Assembly: GCA_958295815.1 (NCBI GenBank)
Contig: OY282374.1
Coordinates: 2,946,856 to 3,010,855, forward strand
Direction of reading: 5' to 3'
DNA: 64,000 nucleotides
DNA from: Candidatus Poribacteria bacterium
Lineage (GTDB): Bacteria > Poribacteria > WGA-4E > WGA-3G
The notes under the pieces were generated by a model that was not told where the DNA came from, did not search any database, and saw only the letters and a program-made list of their open reading frames with translations. The translations under genes and the position numbers were made by a program. Shown one piece after another: positions 7,490 through 16,192 of the stretch. The number at the start of each line of letters is the position of its first letter. Position 1 is the stretch's first letter.

Positions 7490-9778
7490 TTACGGCAAGT
7501 CTAACGGAATGTTCAAGGTCTGTGGTAGTAAACACTCCGTTTCATTACAAGGCTGGTAAGTGAGTTTTAGCGTGACTTGCGTGGCTTTATTGTCCGATGT
7601 ATCCGGTTTCTGCTTTAGTTTTAGTGGAATCGTAAAGCTGCCTTCATAAACGTTCAAGGATTCGTCACTAAATTCAAAATGTGCGGTTCTACCCTTGGGG
7701 TACGCTACATCAACAATCTCGACTGATGTATTCGCATTCACCGTAACAGTCGTTGGTATCAAATTCGCTTGACCTGCGGGGTTGGCGTTAATATGCCAAC
7801 CTGTGGCGATCTTGAGATGGAGTGTTACGTTGTATATTCCGTCATTTCCGGCTTTAGTTTCAGTGGTTGCAGTTACGAATCGGGATGTTTCCGAAGGTAG
7901 TCCTTCTTCTAAGATTAAGTAGTGGTTGAGTGCGAAAAGCATATACATGAAAGACGAAGGTGCCTGCGACATAGTTTCGGCAAAGCTGCGCAACGTTTTT
8001 TCAGCATAATTCTGATAGCCCGTCCCAAGTCCTAAAAGATTTTCGACAGCAACGGCATTGCCAGACGGAATTGCGGAGTCATAAGGTTTTTTTGTCCGTA
8101 CGATAAGGTGTTTCGCATCTGCCCTCGTGTAATAGAACCCTCCATTTTTATTATCCCAAAAAAGTTGAATCATCGAATCGGTTAGCGTTTTGGCTGAGTT
8201 GAACCACTGTTCGTCGTTAGTCGCCTGATACAATCCAAGCAGCCCTTTCACGAAAAAGGCGTAGTCGTCGAGAAACGCGTCCTGTTTTGTAACACCGGCT
8301 GTATAGGTATGCCACAAGTCCCCGTCTGGTTTCCTGAGAGTGTCTAGAATAAATCGGGCAGCTTTCGATGCTGCGGTAAGATAGTGTTCCTCGCCAAGCA
8401 CTTCATAGCCGTAAGCAAGGGCATCTATCATCAGACCGTTCCAGTTGACGATGATTTTTGTATCCAATAAAGGGTATTCCCGTTTCGTGCGCGCGTTTAA
8501 GAGTTTTTCCCGCGCAGACGCCACCGACTTCAGCGTATTTTCTGCTGCTGTGCCTTCAGGAACATAGAGGACATTTTTCCCTTCAAAATTGGGTCCCTTA
8601 TCCACACCGTAAACACTGGCGAAAGGTTTCGCCCCCTCTTTACTGAGAACTTTCTGAATTTCACTGGCAGTCCAGACGTAATACTTTCCTTCTTCGGCAT
8701 CTGTTTCAGCGTCTAATGCTGAATAGAATCCACCCTCAGGTGCTGTCATCTCTCGTGAAATGAAACTGAAGATTTCCTCAGCAATGCGTCTGTAGCGCGA
8801 TTCTTCCGTCAACTGATAGGCGCGGAGATATACCTTTGCCAATTGCGCGTTGTCGTAAAGCATTTTCTCAAAGTGGGGTACGAGCCATTTCGCGTCAACA
8901 GAATATCTGTGAAAACCTCCGCCGATCTGGTCATACATTCCGCCGTATGCCATCATATCCAGTGTATGCGTCACCATTTTTAACAGAGAGGCATCGAGGG
9001 TGCGTTCGTATTCACTGAGCAGGAGTTCAAGATTGGCGGGACTTGGGAATTTCGGTGCGCTGCCAAATCCGCCGTAGGCGTTACTATAACTGGTTCGAAG
9101 GTAATCCAGTGCTGCGTTGATAAGAGATCTGTTAAGTGGCTTGGCAGTCAGTGATGTGAAACCTCTGCTCGTTGCCATCGCAATGGTTTCTGAGATCTGG
9201 TTGGCGGATTCGATCACTTCCGCTTCTCGTGTTACCCACGCTTCATGTACTGCATCGAGGATCGTTGGGAATCCGGGTCTGCCGGGCATATCCGTTGGAG
9301 GGAAATAGGTACCAGCATAAAACGGTTTTAACTCAGGGGTAAGGAAAACGGAGTTGGGCCACCCGCCGCGCTGGGTCAGGAGCTGCGTTGCTGTCATATA
9401 GATTTCGTCGAGATCGGGACGCTCTTCACGATCAATTTTGATATTGATGAAGTCTTTATTCATCATCTCAGCGATTTCTGGGTTGGAGAAGACTTTCCGC
9501 TCCATGACGTGGCACCAGTAACATGTGGAGTAACCGACAGAAAGAAAAATAAGTTTATTCTCTTTCTTCGCTCGCTCTAAAGCCTCATCGTTCCACGGAT
9601 ACCAGTCTACGGGATTATGTGCGTGAAGGAGCAGATAGGGACTGGTTTCCTGGATGAGTCGATTGGTCCATTTCCATGAGCCGTCTGGGTTTTTGAGTGC
9701 GGTTTCATCGGCATTGGCGGTCCACACTACATTAAGAAGGAACAAATAGACAAGTATCTTCTGTATTATATTTTTCAT
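7490..9778 (-). CDS. Exported DUF255/YyaL-type thioredoxin-domain protein fused to a DsbD-alpha-like domain
   Basis: 762 residues. A signal peptide (1-23) is followed by the DUF255 (Thioredox_DsbH, spermatogenesis-associated-20-like) domain, with [24 protein letters not shown] and the redox motif STCYWCHVM near residue 75. A long alpha/alpha-barrel region follows (about 200-640; [35 protein letters not shown]). The last 110 residues resemble the N-terminal alpha domain of Dsb[18 protein letters not shown] and a closing Cys pair in [12 protein letters not shown]. YyaL-family proteins are usually about 600-680 residues and lack this tail, so this looks like a redox fusion working in the periplasm. 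The substrate is unknown. It stands alone, between LamG and the metal operon. Confidence 0.88.
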   Translation of the reverse strand: MKNIIQKILVYLFLLNVVWTANADETALKNPDGSWKWTNRLIQETSPYLLLHAHNPVDWYPWNDEALERAKKENKLIFLSVGYSTCYWCHVMERKVFSNPEIAEMMNKDFINIKIDREERPDLDEIYMTATQLLTQRGGWPNSVFLTPELKPFYAGTYFPPTDMPGRPGFPTILDAVHEAWVTREAEVIESANQISETIAMATSRGFTSLTAKPLNRSLINAALDYLRTSYSNAYGGFGSAPKFPSPANLELLLSEYERTLDASLLKMVTHTLDMMAYGGMYDQIGGGFHRYSVDAKWLVPHFEKMLYDNAQLAKVYLRAYQLTEESRYRRIAEEIFSFISREMTAPEGGFYSALDAETDAEEGKYYVWTASEIQKVLSKEGAKPFASVYGVDKGPNFEGKNVLYVPEGTAAENTLKSVASAREKLLNARTKREYPLLDTKIIVNWNGLMIDALAYGYEVLGEEHYLTAASKAARFILDTLRKPDGDLWHTYTAGVTKQDAFLDDYAFFVKGLLGLYQATNDEQWFNSAKTLTDSMIQLFWDNKNGGFYYTRADAKHLIVRTKKPYDSAIPSGNAVAVENLLGLGTGYQNYAEKTLRSFAETMSQAPSSFMYMLFALNHYLILEEGLPSETSRFVTATTETKAGNDGIYNVTLHLKIATGWHINANPAGQANLIPTTVTVNANTSVEIVDVAYPKGRTAHFEFSDESLNVYEGSFTIPLKLKQKPDTSDNKATQVTLKLTYQPCNETECLLPQTLNIPLDLP

Positions 9779-9873
9779 ACTGGAAACCTCTGCAATTAGT
9801 GCGGCGTGCGATGAATCGCGCTACTACAAACAAATGCCTTTTTTATTAATTAAGTGCTAATAGTATAGCATAG

Positions 9874-10983
9874 TTATTGCACGAGTGCTTGCTGTGCGAT
9901 AGCGCGTCCGCGATCCGTTAAGATTAATAGCGTCTCGTCTTGGGAGACGCATTGGTTATTTAGCGCGTATCGGACCACCTGATTTGCAAACGCGGGATCC
10001 CATCTGAGATGTTCATGGAGGTGAGCTATCTCGGATTCTGCCTCTGCTTCGGGGAGACCTTCGTGGTTCAGGAGATGGATAACGAGCATCGTCTGGGCAA
10101 ACTCCCACTTTTGGCGTGCATGCCTACGCGCAATAGCAATGACCCCACGGTTCGGAACAACCAGAAAAACTAACACGAAAATAAGCAGTGTCATTGTCGC
10201 AATTGCGCCTGCAATTGAGACATCAAAGAGGTAGGCAACCCAATATCCCGCGACAGCGTTCACGCTTCCGATAATCGCACTGAGAATGAGCATCCGTGTG
10301 AGGCTGTCTGTCATGAGATAAGCAGTAGCAGGGGGTCCAGCGATAAGTGCGACGACTAAAATTGATCCGACGGCATCAAACGCGCCTACGGTTGTCATGG
10401 ATACGAGAGTCATTAAACCGTAGTGGATCAAGGCGGGAGCGAATCCCAGCGTGGCAGCTAAACTTGCGTCAAATGTTGCTAATTTTAATTCTTTGTAGAA
10501 CAAGAGAATAAAGGTAAGGTTCAACACGAGCATCACGCCCATGACGTATAGAGAAGCGGGACCCAGGTCGTAGTCGGCAATTTTTAGCCGATTGAGAGGT
10601 GCATAGGCGAGTTCACCCAGGAGGACTGCATCTATATCCAAGTGAACGTTCCCGGCAAATCGCGAGATTAGGATCACCCCGATACTGAAAAGTGCGGGGA
10701 ATGTCAATCCTATCGCTGCATCTTCTTTGATGAGTTTCGTACGTTGCAACAATTCGACGAAAACAACGGTAAGCACACCCGTCCCGGCGGCAGCAAGAAT
10801 TAGGAGCGGTGACGACAGGCTTTCCGTGAGGAAAAAGGCAAGCACGATACCCGGCAGAATGGCGTGGCTAATCGCGTCGCTCATTAGGGTCATCCGTCGC
10901 AGGACTAAAAATACACCAGGCAAGGAACACGCCACTGCTGTGACAATCGCAATGAGTTGGATATCAAGGTGTCCCTGCAACAT
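9874..10983 (-). CDS. Manganese/zinc/iron ABC transporter permease with C-terminal winged-helix-like extension
   Basis: A 369-residue TroC/TroD/MntB-family (ABC-3) permease with about nine hydrophobic segments and the family sequences RRMTLMSDAISHAILPGIVL and GSILVVALIAGPPATAYL. After the last membrane helix about 85 residues (from RRHARQKWEFAQTMLV) form a soluble region. It resembles the helical/winged-helix tail seen on some Mn permeases, ending in LTDRGRAIAQQAL, which is typical of DtxR-like DNA-binding ends. The ATG at 10983 is preferred over an upstream in-frame start because it lies 4 bp after the previous stop, with GGGG-rich SD sequence within the upstream gene. Last gene of the metal operon. 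Confidence 0.93.
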   Translation of the reverse strand: MLQGHLDIQLIAIVTAVACSLPGVFLVLRRMTLMSDAISHAILPGIVLAFFLTESLSSPLLILAAAGTGVLTVVFVELLQRTKLIKEDAAIGLTFPALFSIGVILISRFAGNVHLDIDAVLLGELAYAPLNRLKIADYDLGPASLYVMGVMLVLNLTFILLFYKELKLATFDASLAATLGFAPALIHYGLMTLVSMTTVGAFDAVGSILVVALIAGPPATAYLMTDSLTRMLILSAIIGSVNAVAGYWVAYLFDVSIAGAIATMTLLIFVLVFLVVPNRGVIAIARRHARQKWEFAQTMLVIHLLNHEGLPEAEAESEIAHLHEHLRWDPAFANQVVRYALNNQCVSQDETLLILTDRGRAIAQQALVQ

Positions 10984-10987
10984 AGCG

Positions 10988-11926
10988 TTAGTCGCCCCCT
11001 TGTTGTGGCTCTTTAAACAATCCACCGGCTGCTGTTTTCAGACCTCGTCTGTTTCGCTGCTGACGCGTCCAATCCCACAATAGCCCGCGGTTCGCGGCAA
11101 AAAGGATCGAGAATCCAACTATAACAGTTGCACATAACACAATCGTTGGACCTGTTGGGATGCGTGAAGCACTACTGCTAATAATGGTTCCACTCACTCC
11201 AGCCAGTGCGCCAAAACATGCAGCGAGGAACATCATTAGGCTGAGTCTATCTGTCCATTGCCGTGCTGCAACTGCTGGTGCGACCAACATAGCACTCATC
11301 AGCACAGCACCAACTGCTTGCAAACCGAGAACAATCGCTATAACAAGGAGACTTGTCAACAGAATGTCGAGGGCGCGGGTCGAGAATCCGAGTGATGCAG
11401 CGAAACCTTCATCGAAAACCAGTAATTTTAGTTCTTTCCAAAAGATAAACGTGATGATGATAGCGATGCCACCGAGTATGCCTATTGTCAAAATATCGCG
11501 CTTCAGCATTGTGGCGGCTTGTCCGAAGAGGAACGTATCTAATCCGGCTTGATTTGCATTGCCAGTGCGCTGGATCAGTGTGTGGAGTACTAAACCGAAT
11601 CCGAAAAAGGTAGAGAGCACGATACCGAGTGCGCTATCATATTTGATACGTGTCATCCTCACAATGCTCATTATGAGGAGTGTGCCTAACCATCCGGCGA
11701 TGGCTGCACCGAGTACCAGAATTAATGGCGTTTTGCTTCCGGTCAGCAGAAATGCGATTGCGATACCGGGTAGTGCGGCATGTGAGATCGCATCGCCGAG
11801 TAGGCTCTGTCGGCGTAAAACGGCATAGGTACCGAGCGAACCACTTACGGCACCAAGGAGTGCAGCACCGATGGCAACTATCATGAGCGTATAATCAAAG
11901 TGGTTTAGGATATTAATAATTTCCAT
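10988..11926 (-). CDS. Manganese/zinc/iron ABC transporter permease
   Basis: A 312-residue ABC-3 family integral membrane protein. RRQSLLGDAISHAALPGIAI and QAVGAVLMSAMLVAPAVAARQ are the conserved cytoplasmic loop and helix of TroC/MntC/ZnuB permeases; about eight or nine hydrophobic helices are visible. It is paralogous to the adjacent downstream permease and would pair with it as a heterodimer, as in TroCD. A 143-bp gap with two copies of a hairpin repeat separates it from the ATPase gene upstream, the only sizeable break in the operon. Confidence 0.94.
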   Translation of the reverse strand: MEIINILNHFDYTLMIVAIGAALLGAVSGSLGTYAVLRRQSLLGDAISHAALPGIAIAFLLTGSKTPLILVLGAAIAGWLGTLLIMSIVRMTRIKYDSALGIVLSTFFGFGLVLHTLIQRTGNANQAGLDTFLFGQAATMLKRDILTIGILGGIAIIITFIFWKELKLLVFDEGFAASLGFSTRALDILLTSLLVIAIVLGLQAVGAVLMSAMLVAPAVAARQWTDRLSLMMFLAACFGALAGVSGTIISSSASRIPTGPTIVLCATVIVGFSILFAANRGLLWDWTRQQRNRRGLKTAAGGLFKEPQQGGD

Positions 11927-11943
11927 GTATTACGGGATATATC

Positions 11944-11974
11944 GGAATCGCGGTTGAAAACCGCTCCCACAATA
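11944..11974. repeat. Dispersed hairpin repeat, family A variant
   Basis: Arms GCGGTT and AACCGC with a GAA loop and the tail TCCCACAA. It sits just upstream of the permease start inside the operon. Confidence 0.55.
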
Positions 11975-12005
11975 ATAAATTGAATAATTGGCGCGGTTGG
12001 TGTGA

Positions 12006-12073
12006 GTTACGGCATACGGAGTATGCCTACTACTATGAAGATGTTACGGCATACGGAGTATGCCTACTACTAT
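12006..12073. repeat. Two direct copies of a 31-bp hairpin repeat
   Basis: Copies at 12006-12036 and 12043-12073 are identical. Each contains the perfect palindrome GGCATAC-GGA-GTATGCC followed by TACTACTAT. The second copy supplies the stop codon of the ATPase gene (complement of CTA at 12070-12072). In the operon transcript each would form a 7-bp hairpin, which could affect read-through or mRNA stability between ATPase and permease. Confidence 0.85.
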
Positions 12074-12846
12074 TGGTTTTTTATGAATGCGACGCGACCG
12101 CCGTAGGTTTCGCGTAAGTTGTCAGGTGTGAACGTTTCAGCGACAGGACCACTGGCAACACGACGTATATTCAGTAGCATCACCCAATCGAAATAGTCTT
12201 CTACAGTTTGTAGATCGTGATGGACTACGACGACGGTCTTTCCATTTGCTCGGAGTTCCTGTAGTAGGGTTACAATTGCGCGTTCTGTGGTGGCATCGAC
12301 TCCTTGAAAAGGTTCGTCCATTAGATAAATTGTTGCATCTTGAACGAGCGCGCGTGCGAGGAAAACACGCTGTTGTTGACCGCCAGAGAGTTGGCTTATT
12401 TGTCGAGCCCTATACTCCTCAAGACCGACTTTTTCCAATGCATGCATAGCGAGTTCCCGTTCTTGTTTTCCGGGTCGACGGATCCATCCAAGTGCACCGT
12501 ACCGTCCCATCATCACGACATCCAAGACGTTTGTCGGGAAGTCCCAGTCAACAGTGCCGCGTTGTGGCACGTAACCGACGATTCTGCGCTGCGCCTCATA
12601 GGGTTTGTCGTAAATCAGGACGTTGCCAGCTGCGGGACGCACTAATCCTAAGATAGCCTTAATCAACGTCGTTTTACCTGCGCCGTTGGGACCAACAATC
12701 GACAAAAGCACACCTGGTGGAACATCAAGATCAATGTCCCATAAGACCGGTTTATCTTGATAAGCAACCGTCAGATCGGTTACCTCAATGGCTTTTGTTT
12801 CAAGAGGTTGCAATTTAGTATCCTGTCGTAGAAGAGGTATGGGCAC
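12070..12846 (-). CDS. Metal ABC transporter ATP-binding protein
   Basis: A 258-residue ATPase of the MntA/TroB/ZnuC type. Walker [14 protein letters not shown] (about 52-64), Q-loop in [14 protein letters not shown], signature [15 protein letters not shown], Walker B IYLMDEPF and the H-loop VVVHHDL are all intact, so it should power import by the two permeases. The start is a GTG at 12846 that overlaps the end of the binding-protein gene by 32 bp, indicating translational coupling. The frame ends within a dispersed repeat. Confidence 0.95.
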   Translation of the reverse strand: MPIPLLRQDTKLQPLETKAIEVTDLTVAYQDKPVLWDIDLDVPPGVLLSIVGPNGAGKTTLIKAILGLVRPAAGNVLIYDKPYEAQRRIVGYVPQRGTVDWDFPTNVLDVVMMGRYGALGWIRRPGKQERELAMHALEKVGLEEYRARQISQLSGGQQQRVFLARALVQDATIYLMDEPFQGVDATTERAIVTLLQELRANGKTVVVVHHDLQTVEDYFDWVMLLNIRRVASGPVAETFTPDNLRETYGGRVAFIKNQ

Positions 12847-13783
12847 TCGATTTGCCTATCAAGGCATTCACAATTGTATCAATATTGTGGCGAACCATCC
12901 CGATATAGGTGCTTTCAGGAGTTCCTTGGTTTCCCATAGCGTCGGAGAAAAGTTCTCCACCAATTTTCACATCAAACCCCTTTGATTTCACTGCTGCTTT
13001 CACTGCTTCAAGACTTCTCGAAGAGACAGAAGATTCGACAAAGATCGCTGGGATGCGTCGCTCAGCAATAAAGGTTGCCAACTTCTGTACATCAGCGATG
13101 CCAGCCTCCGTTGCGGTACTAATTCCCTGTAGTCCGCGGACCTCAAATCCGTAAGCCTTTCCAAAGTAGTTAAAAGCGTCGTGTGCTGTGACGAGTACGC
13201 GTTTCTCAGCAGGGACGCGTTCCGCTTGCGTCTGGACATACTGGTGAAGTTCCGAGAGTTTAGCAAAGTAGCGTTGAGCATTGGTCCAATACGTTAGCGT
13301 ATTGTCGGGATCAAATTCACCCAGAGCATCGCGAACCGTTCCCACCGCTTTCATCCAGAGCGTCACATCAAACCATAAGTGTGGATCGTATTGTCCGTCA
13401 AATTCGGGTGGTGTTAGTAGTAGACTCCGGTCAACAGCACTTGTTACGGCGATGGTTTTAGTATTTCCCGACATCTTAGCAAGGACATCACCCATTTTCG
13501 ATTCAAGGTGCAATCCATTATAGAAGATGAGGCTCGCTGAATTGAGTTTCTGGACATCACCCGCACTGGGTTTATAGAGATGGGGATCTACACCGGGTCC
13601 CATCAACCCTATCACTTCAACGCGATCACCACCAACGTTCTTGACGATATCGGTAATCATTCCTGTTGTCGTGACGACGCGGTATTTTCCAGCATCCGAT
13701 GCGTCGGGTTGCTTCTTTGGATCACAGCCAGTTCCGAAGAGAAGAACTGCCATACACAATGAAATGTATAATAATCTCTGCAT
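12815..13783 (-). CDS. Metal ABC transporter substrate-binding lipoprotein (ZnuA/TroA/MntC family)
   Basis: About 322 residues. A lipoprotein signal peptide ends at the lipobox LFGTGC, so the mature protein is lipid-anchored and periplasmic. Family cluster A-I features are visible: [18 protein letters not shown], the first ligand His in [15 protein letters not shown], a second in DPHLWFDV, and the C-terminal [14 protein letters not shown] segment. The family binds Mn, Zn or Fe. The lack of a long His-rich loop and the neighbouring DtxR/MntR-type regulator favour Mn/Fe over Zn. ATG 13783 is preferred because GGGA lies 11 bp upstream; a TTG at 13798 is the alternative. It follows the VIT gene by 4 bp. 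Confidence 0.94.
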   Translation of the reverse strand: MQRLLYISLCMAVLLFGTGCDPKKQPDASDAGKYRVVTTTGMITDIVKNVGGDRVEVIGLMGPGVDPHLYKPSAGDVQKLNSASLIFYNGLHLESKMGDVLAKMSGNTKTIAVTSAVDRSLLLTPPEFDGQYDPHLWFDVTLWMKAVGTVRDALGEFDPDNTLTYWTNAQRYFAKLSELHQYVQTQAERVPAEKRVLVTAHDAFNYFGKAYGFEVRGLQGISTATEAGIADVQKLATFIAERRIPAIFVESSVSSRSLEAVKAAVKSKGFDVKIGGELFSDAMGNQGTPESTYIGMVRHNIDTIVNALIGKSSAHTSSTTGY

Positions 13784-13787
13784 AATT

Positions 13788-14927
13788 TTAATTCCCAAAC
13801 ATGAAATGTTCTAAAAATTTCCCGACGAGATATCCAACTCCGGCAACACCGAGTCCAACGGCAAACATGTCAATCCCGCTGCGAAACAAACCGCGTCCTG
13901 TAAAAAGGCTTCTTGCTGCACCGACAGCAAAGTGGGAGAACATCGCAAGTGTGAACGAGATCCACATAGCAAGCATACCTTCCGTAAAGAGGAATGGTGC
14001 GACAGGAATAAATGCGCCGATAGCCGTCGCGAGTCCGGTAATCCATCCTTCCTTGACAGGCGTTGTATGCATCTCACCAATCTTAAGTTCCAACTGGATC
14101 TTTTCCTGTAATGCTCGTTCAGGATCACTCATTATTTCTTGCGCGAGGATCCGTGCTTGATCTTTTGGGATGCCACGAGTGGCGTAGATGAGTGCGAGTT
14201 CATCTTCCTCAATATCTGGCATTAGGCGAATTTCTTCTTTTTCAACCTCAATTTCGTGTTCATAGACTTCCTGTTCACTTTTGGCGGCAAGGTATCCGGA
14301 AGCCCCCATAGACAAAGCGTCGGCTACTGTTCCAACAATACCAGTCACAAGAATAGTGGAGAGATCAGACGTAGCAGCGATAACCCCAGCGACCAATCCG
14401 AAGTTTGCGGTTAAACCGTCGTTAAATCCATAAACGATGTTCCCTAACATACCGCCGGATTCGGTTTTATGCCAAGGTTCGTCGGTTGATCCGGTAAGTT
14501 CCTGTAAACTTTCTGTGTGCATCGCGGATTCTTTAGCTAAAACGAGTGCGGTCTCTTTCGCATCTGTCAATGTGCTACTTCTATGAAGTGCGAGATAACT
14601 TTTGACTTCTCCTGCTTCTTCATTCAGCATCTGTGTCAGCAGGAATTCACTCCCAAATCGTCGGGCGTACCACGCCATCAAACGCGCTTTCAATGTTGGA
14701 CGCTGCACCTTGAACGTTATATCATAAGCCATGAGCATTTCTCGCCAACGGTCTACATGCCGACTTTCTACCTCAGCAAGTTCGGCTAATATCTCTTTCC
14801 GATCGACATCCGGTTCAAGCCCAGCGAAAACATCATAAAGAAAACAGGCATCCATCTCATCACGTAAATGTTGTTTCCAGACCTTGATTGTTTGGGCATC
14901 AGGTTTTGTTTCTTTTTTTTGTTCCAT
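13788..14927 (-). CDS. VIT1/CCC1-family Fe/Mn transporter with N-terminal ferritin-like domain
   Basis: About 379 residues. The first 150 form a rubrerythrin/ferritin-like helical region (LRDEMDACFLYDVFAG; ELAEVESRHVDRWREML, with the E-x-x-H pattern). The VIT1/CCC1 membrane domain follows: GGMLGNIVYGFNDGLTANFGLVAG, TVADALSMGASGYLAAKSEQE and two closing helix pairs. The acidic helix EIEVEKEEIRLMPDIEEDE matches the cytosolic metal-binding hub of plant VIT1. This family moves Fe2+ or Mn2+ out of the cytosol. It is placed between the regulator and the importer genes in the same operon. ATG 14927 has AAAGGAA upstream and is preferred over 14960. Confidence 0.9.
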   Translation of the reverse strand: MEQKKETKPDAQTIKVWKQHLRDEMDACFLYDVFAGLEPDVDRKEILAELAEVESRHVDRWREMLMAYDITFKVQRPTLKARLMAWYARRFGSEFLLTQMLNEEAGEVKSYLALHRSSTLTDAKETALVLAKESAMHTESLQELTGSTDEPWHKTESGGMLGNIVYGFNDGLTANFGLVAGVIAATSDLSTILVTGIVGTVADALSMGASGYLAAKSEQEVYEHEIEVEKEEIRLMPDIEEDELALIYATRGIPKDQARILAQEIMSDPERALQEKIQLELKIGEMHTTPVKEGWITGLATAIGAFIPVAPFLFTEGMLAMWISFTLAMFSHFAVGAARSLFTGRGLFRSGIDMFAVGLGVAGVGYLVGKFLEHFMFGN

Positions 14928-14972
14928 TTTTTGGGTTCCTTTCTGTGATAAACAAGGCACATGAGGGCGCGC

Positions 14973-15644
14973 CTATTCGGTTTCTGTATCTTGCACATTA
15001 TCGACGAAAATGTGTTTTGCGGCTTCACGTCCAATAACCACCTGTTTGCCCGCAATGTCGATCGTAAAAGGACCATCAAATGGAGCTACCTCTTTCACAC
15101 GAAACGCTGTGCCTGGATAAAGGTTGAGACTACCCAAGTGCCGGAGCAACGCTGGATCGGCATCATTTACTTCAGCGACAAGACACGATTGTCCGTTCTG
15201 TAATGCTGTCATCGGAATATGTTCTGTTTGTGCGACGACGCCATTTTTATCAGGTATCGGTGCGCCGTGTGGGTCGGCAGTTGGATAGCCGAGAAATTCG
15301 TCCATCCGTGCCTCCATGTCTTCAGAAATAACATGCTCGAGTTTTTCGGCTTCATCATGAACACCGTCCCATGGCACACCGAGTGCCTTGACTAAGTAAA
15401 GCTCGAGCAATCGATGATGCCTTATGATTTCAAGCGCGATCGCCTTTCCAGCATCCGTCAGCGTAACACCGCGATAGCGTTCATGGCTGACGAGGTTCAT
15501 TGTTTTCAGTTTTTTGATCATCCCGGTGGCAGACGCCGGTTTCACGTTGAGATATGCCGCTAAAATACCGGTGGAAACTTTACCACCTTCTTCTTGTAAC
15601 TTATAGATTGACTTGAGGTAGTCCTCAGCCGCATGTGTAAGCAT
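14973..15644 (-). CDS. DtxR/MntR-family metal-dependent transcriptional regulator
   Basis: About 223 residues in the DtxR layout: an N-terminal winged helix-turn-helix (AEDYLKSIYKLQEEGGKVSTG; ILAAYLNVKPASATGMIKKL), a dimerisation/metal domain (HHRLLELYLVKALGVPWDGVHDEAEKLEHVIS) and a C-terminal FeoA/SH3-like domain (from about residue 150, NLYPGTAFRVKEVAPFDG). The length and third domain match IdeR/DtxR rather than the short MntR. With Mn2+ or Fe2+ bound it should repress its own operon through the palindrome at 15770-15789. ATG 15644 has GGAAAG ten bases upstream; an in-frame TTG at 15656 is less likely. Whether it senses Mn or Fe cannot be decided here. Confidence 0.92.
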   Translation of the reverse strand: MLTHAAEDYLKSIYKLQEEGGKVSTGILAAYLNVKPASATGMIKKLKTMNLVSHERYRGVTLTDAGKAIALEIIRHHRLLELYLVKALGVPWDGVHDEAEKLEHVISEDMEARMDEFLGYPTADPHGAPIPDKNGVVAQTEHIPMTALQNGQSCLVAEVNDADPALLRHLGSLNLYPGTAFRVKEVAPFDGPFTIDIAGKQVVIGREAAKHIFVDNVQDTETE

Positions 15645-15720
15645 CAATCTTTCCAATCCGCAGGGTACATATCAATGTGTGTACCGTTCACTTCGCGGTG
15701 TCTGGTAAGTCTATAACCTA

Positions 15721-15732
15721 CCTAATTTTAGG
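15721..15732. promoter_or_regulatory. Second possible DtxR-type half-palindrome
   Basis: CCTAATTTTAGG lies about 40 bases downstream of the main operator in the untranslated leader of the regulator gene. It is a near-palindrome built from the same CCTAA/TTAGG half-sites in opposite arrangement. Confidence 0.4.
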
Positions 15733-15769
15733 CACTGTGTGCCAGAATTGTTAGATATACTAAGAAATT

Positions 15770-15789
15770 AATTTAGGCATACCTAAATT
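15770..15789. promoter_or_regulatory. Operator for the DtxR/MntR-type regulator
   Basis: AATTTAGGCATACCTAAATT is palindromic except for its central bases, and its TTTAGG/CCTAAA half-sites resemble DtxR/IdeR boxes. It overlaps the -10 box and presumed start site of the minus-strand promoter at 15787-15815, the placement expected for direct repression of the operon. Confidence 0.8.
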
Positions 15790-15815
15790 ATACATTAATA
15801 TAAAAAACCAGTCAA
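15787..15815 (-). promoter_or_regulatory. Sigma70-type promoter of the metal-transport operon
   Basis: On the minus strand: TTGACT (15810-15815), 17-base spacer, TATAAT (15787-15792). The -10 box is overlapped by the operator. The leader to the regulator ATG is about 140 bases. Confidence 0.85.
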
Positions 15816-16192
15816 GAAAAATTTTCTTTTTTTATAGGTGAATTCGTTTTCGGTTATCGCAGTAATAGCAGTCAGGAGTAAACAGTAAGCGGTGGATTGT
15901 CCGAACCAGGATTTACAGGATTCAAGGATTTACAGGAGGATTAAACTTTTCCATTTTGACAACGTCTTAAAATATCAAACGGGGATGCGAAGAGACCAAC
16001 ATATTAATTGAAGTTCAGGCGTATGCTGAGTGTGGTATGAACATCACATCTGTGCAAGACACGGGCAGGGTTCTCGCCATATTGCTAATAAAATTTAAAA
16101 AATGTTTGCGAAACCTACGCCGTCGTCCCGTTTTTGATAACGGATAATTACCACTGACTCTATCTCAATTGAATTGAAAGGAATACGAATCA
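15816..16192. other. Gene-free stretch upstream of the LRR protein
   Basis: Contains a dispersed repeat (15904-15940, two copies of GGATTTACAGGA separated by TTCAA, also at 42653-42690) and a small palindrome CCGTT/AACGG near 16128. No coding frame with family features was seen. The ribosome binding site of the next gene is AAAGGAA at about 16178. Confidence 0.6.
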
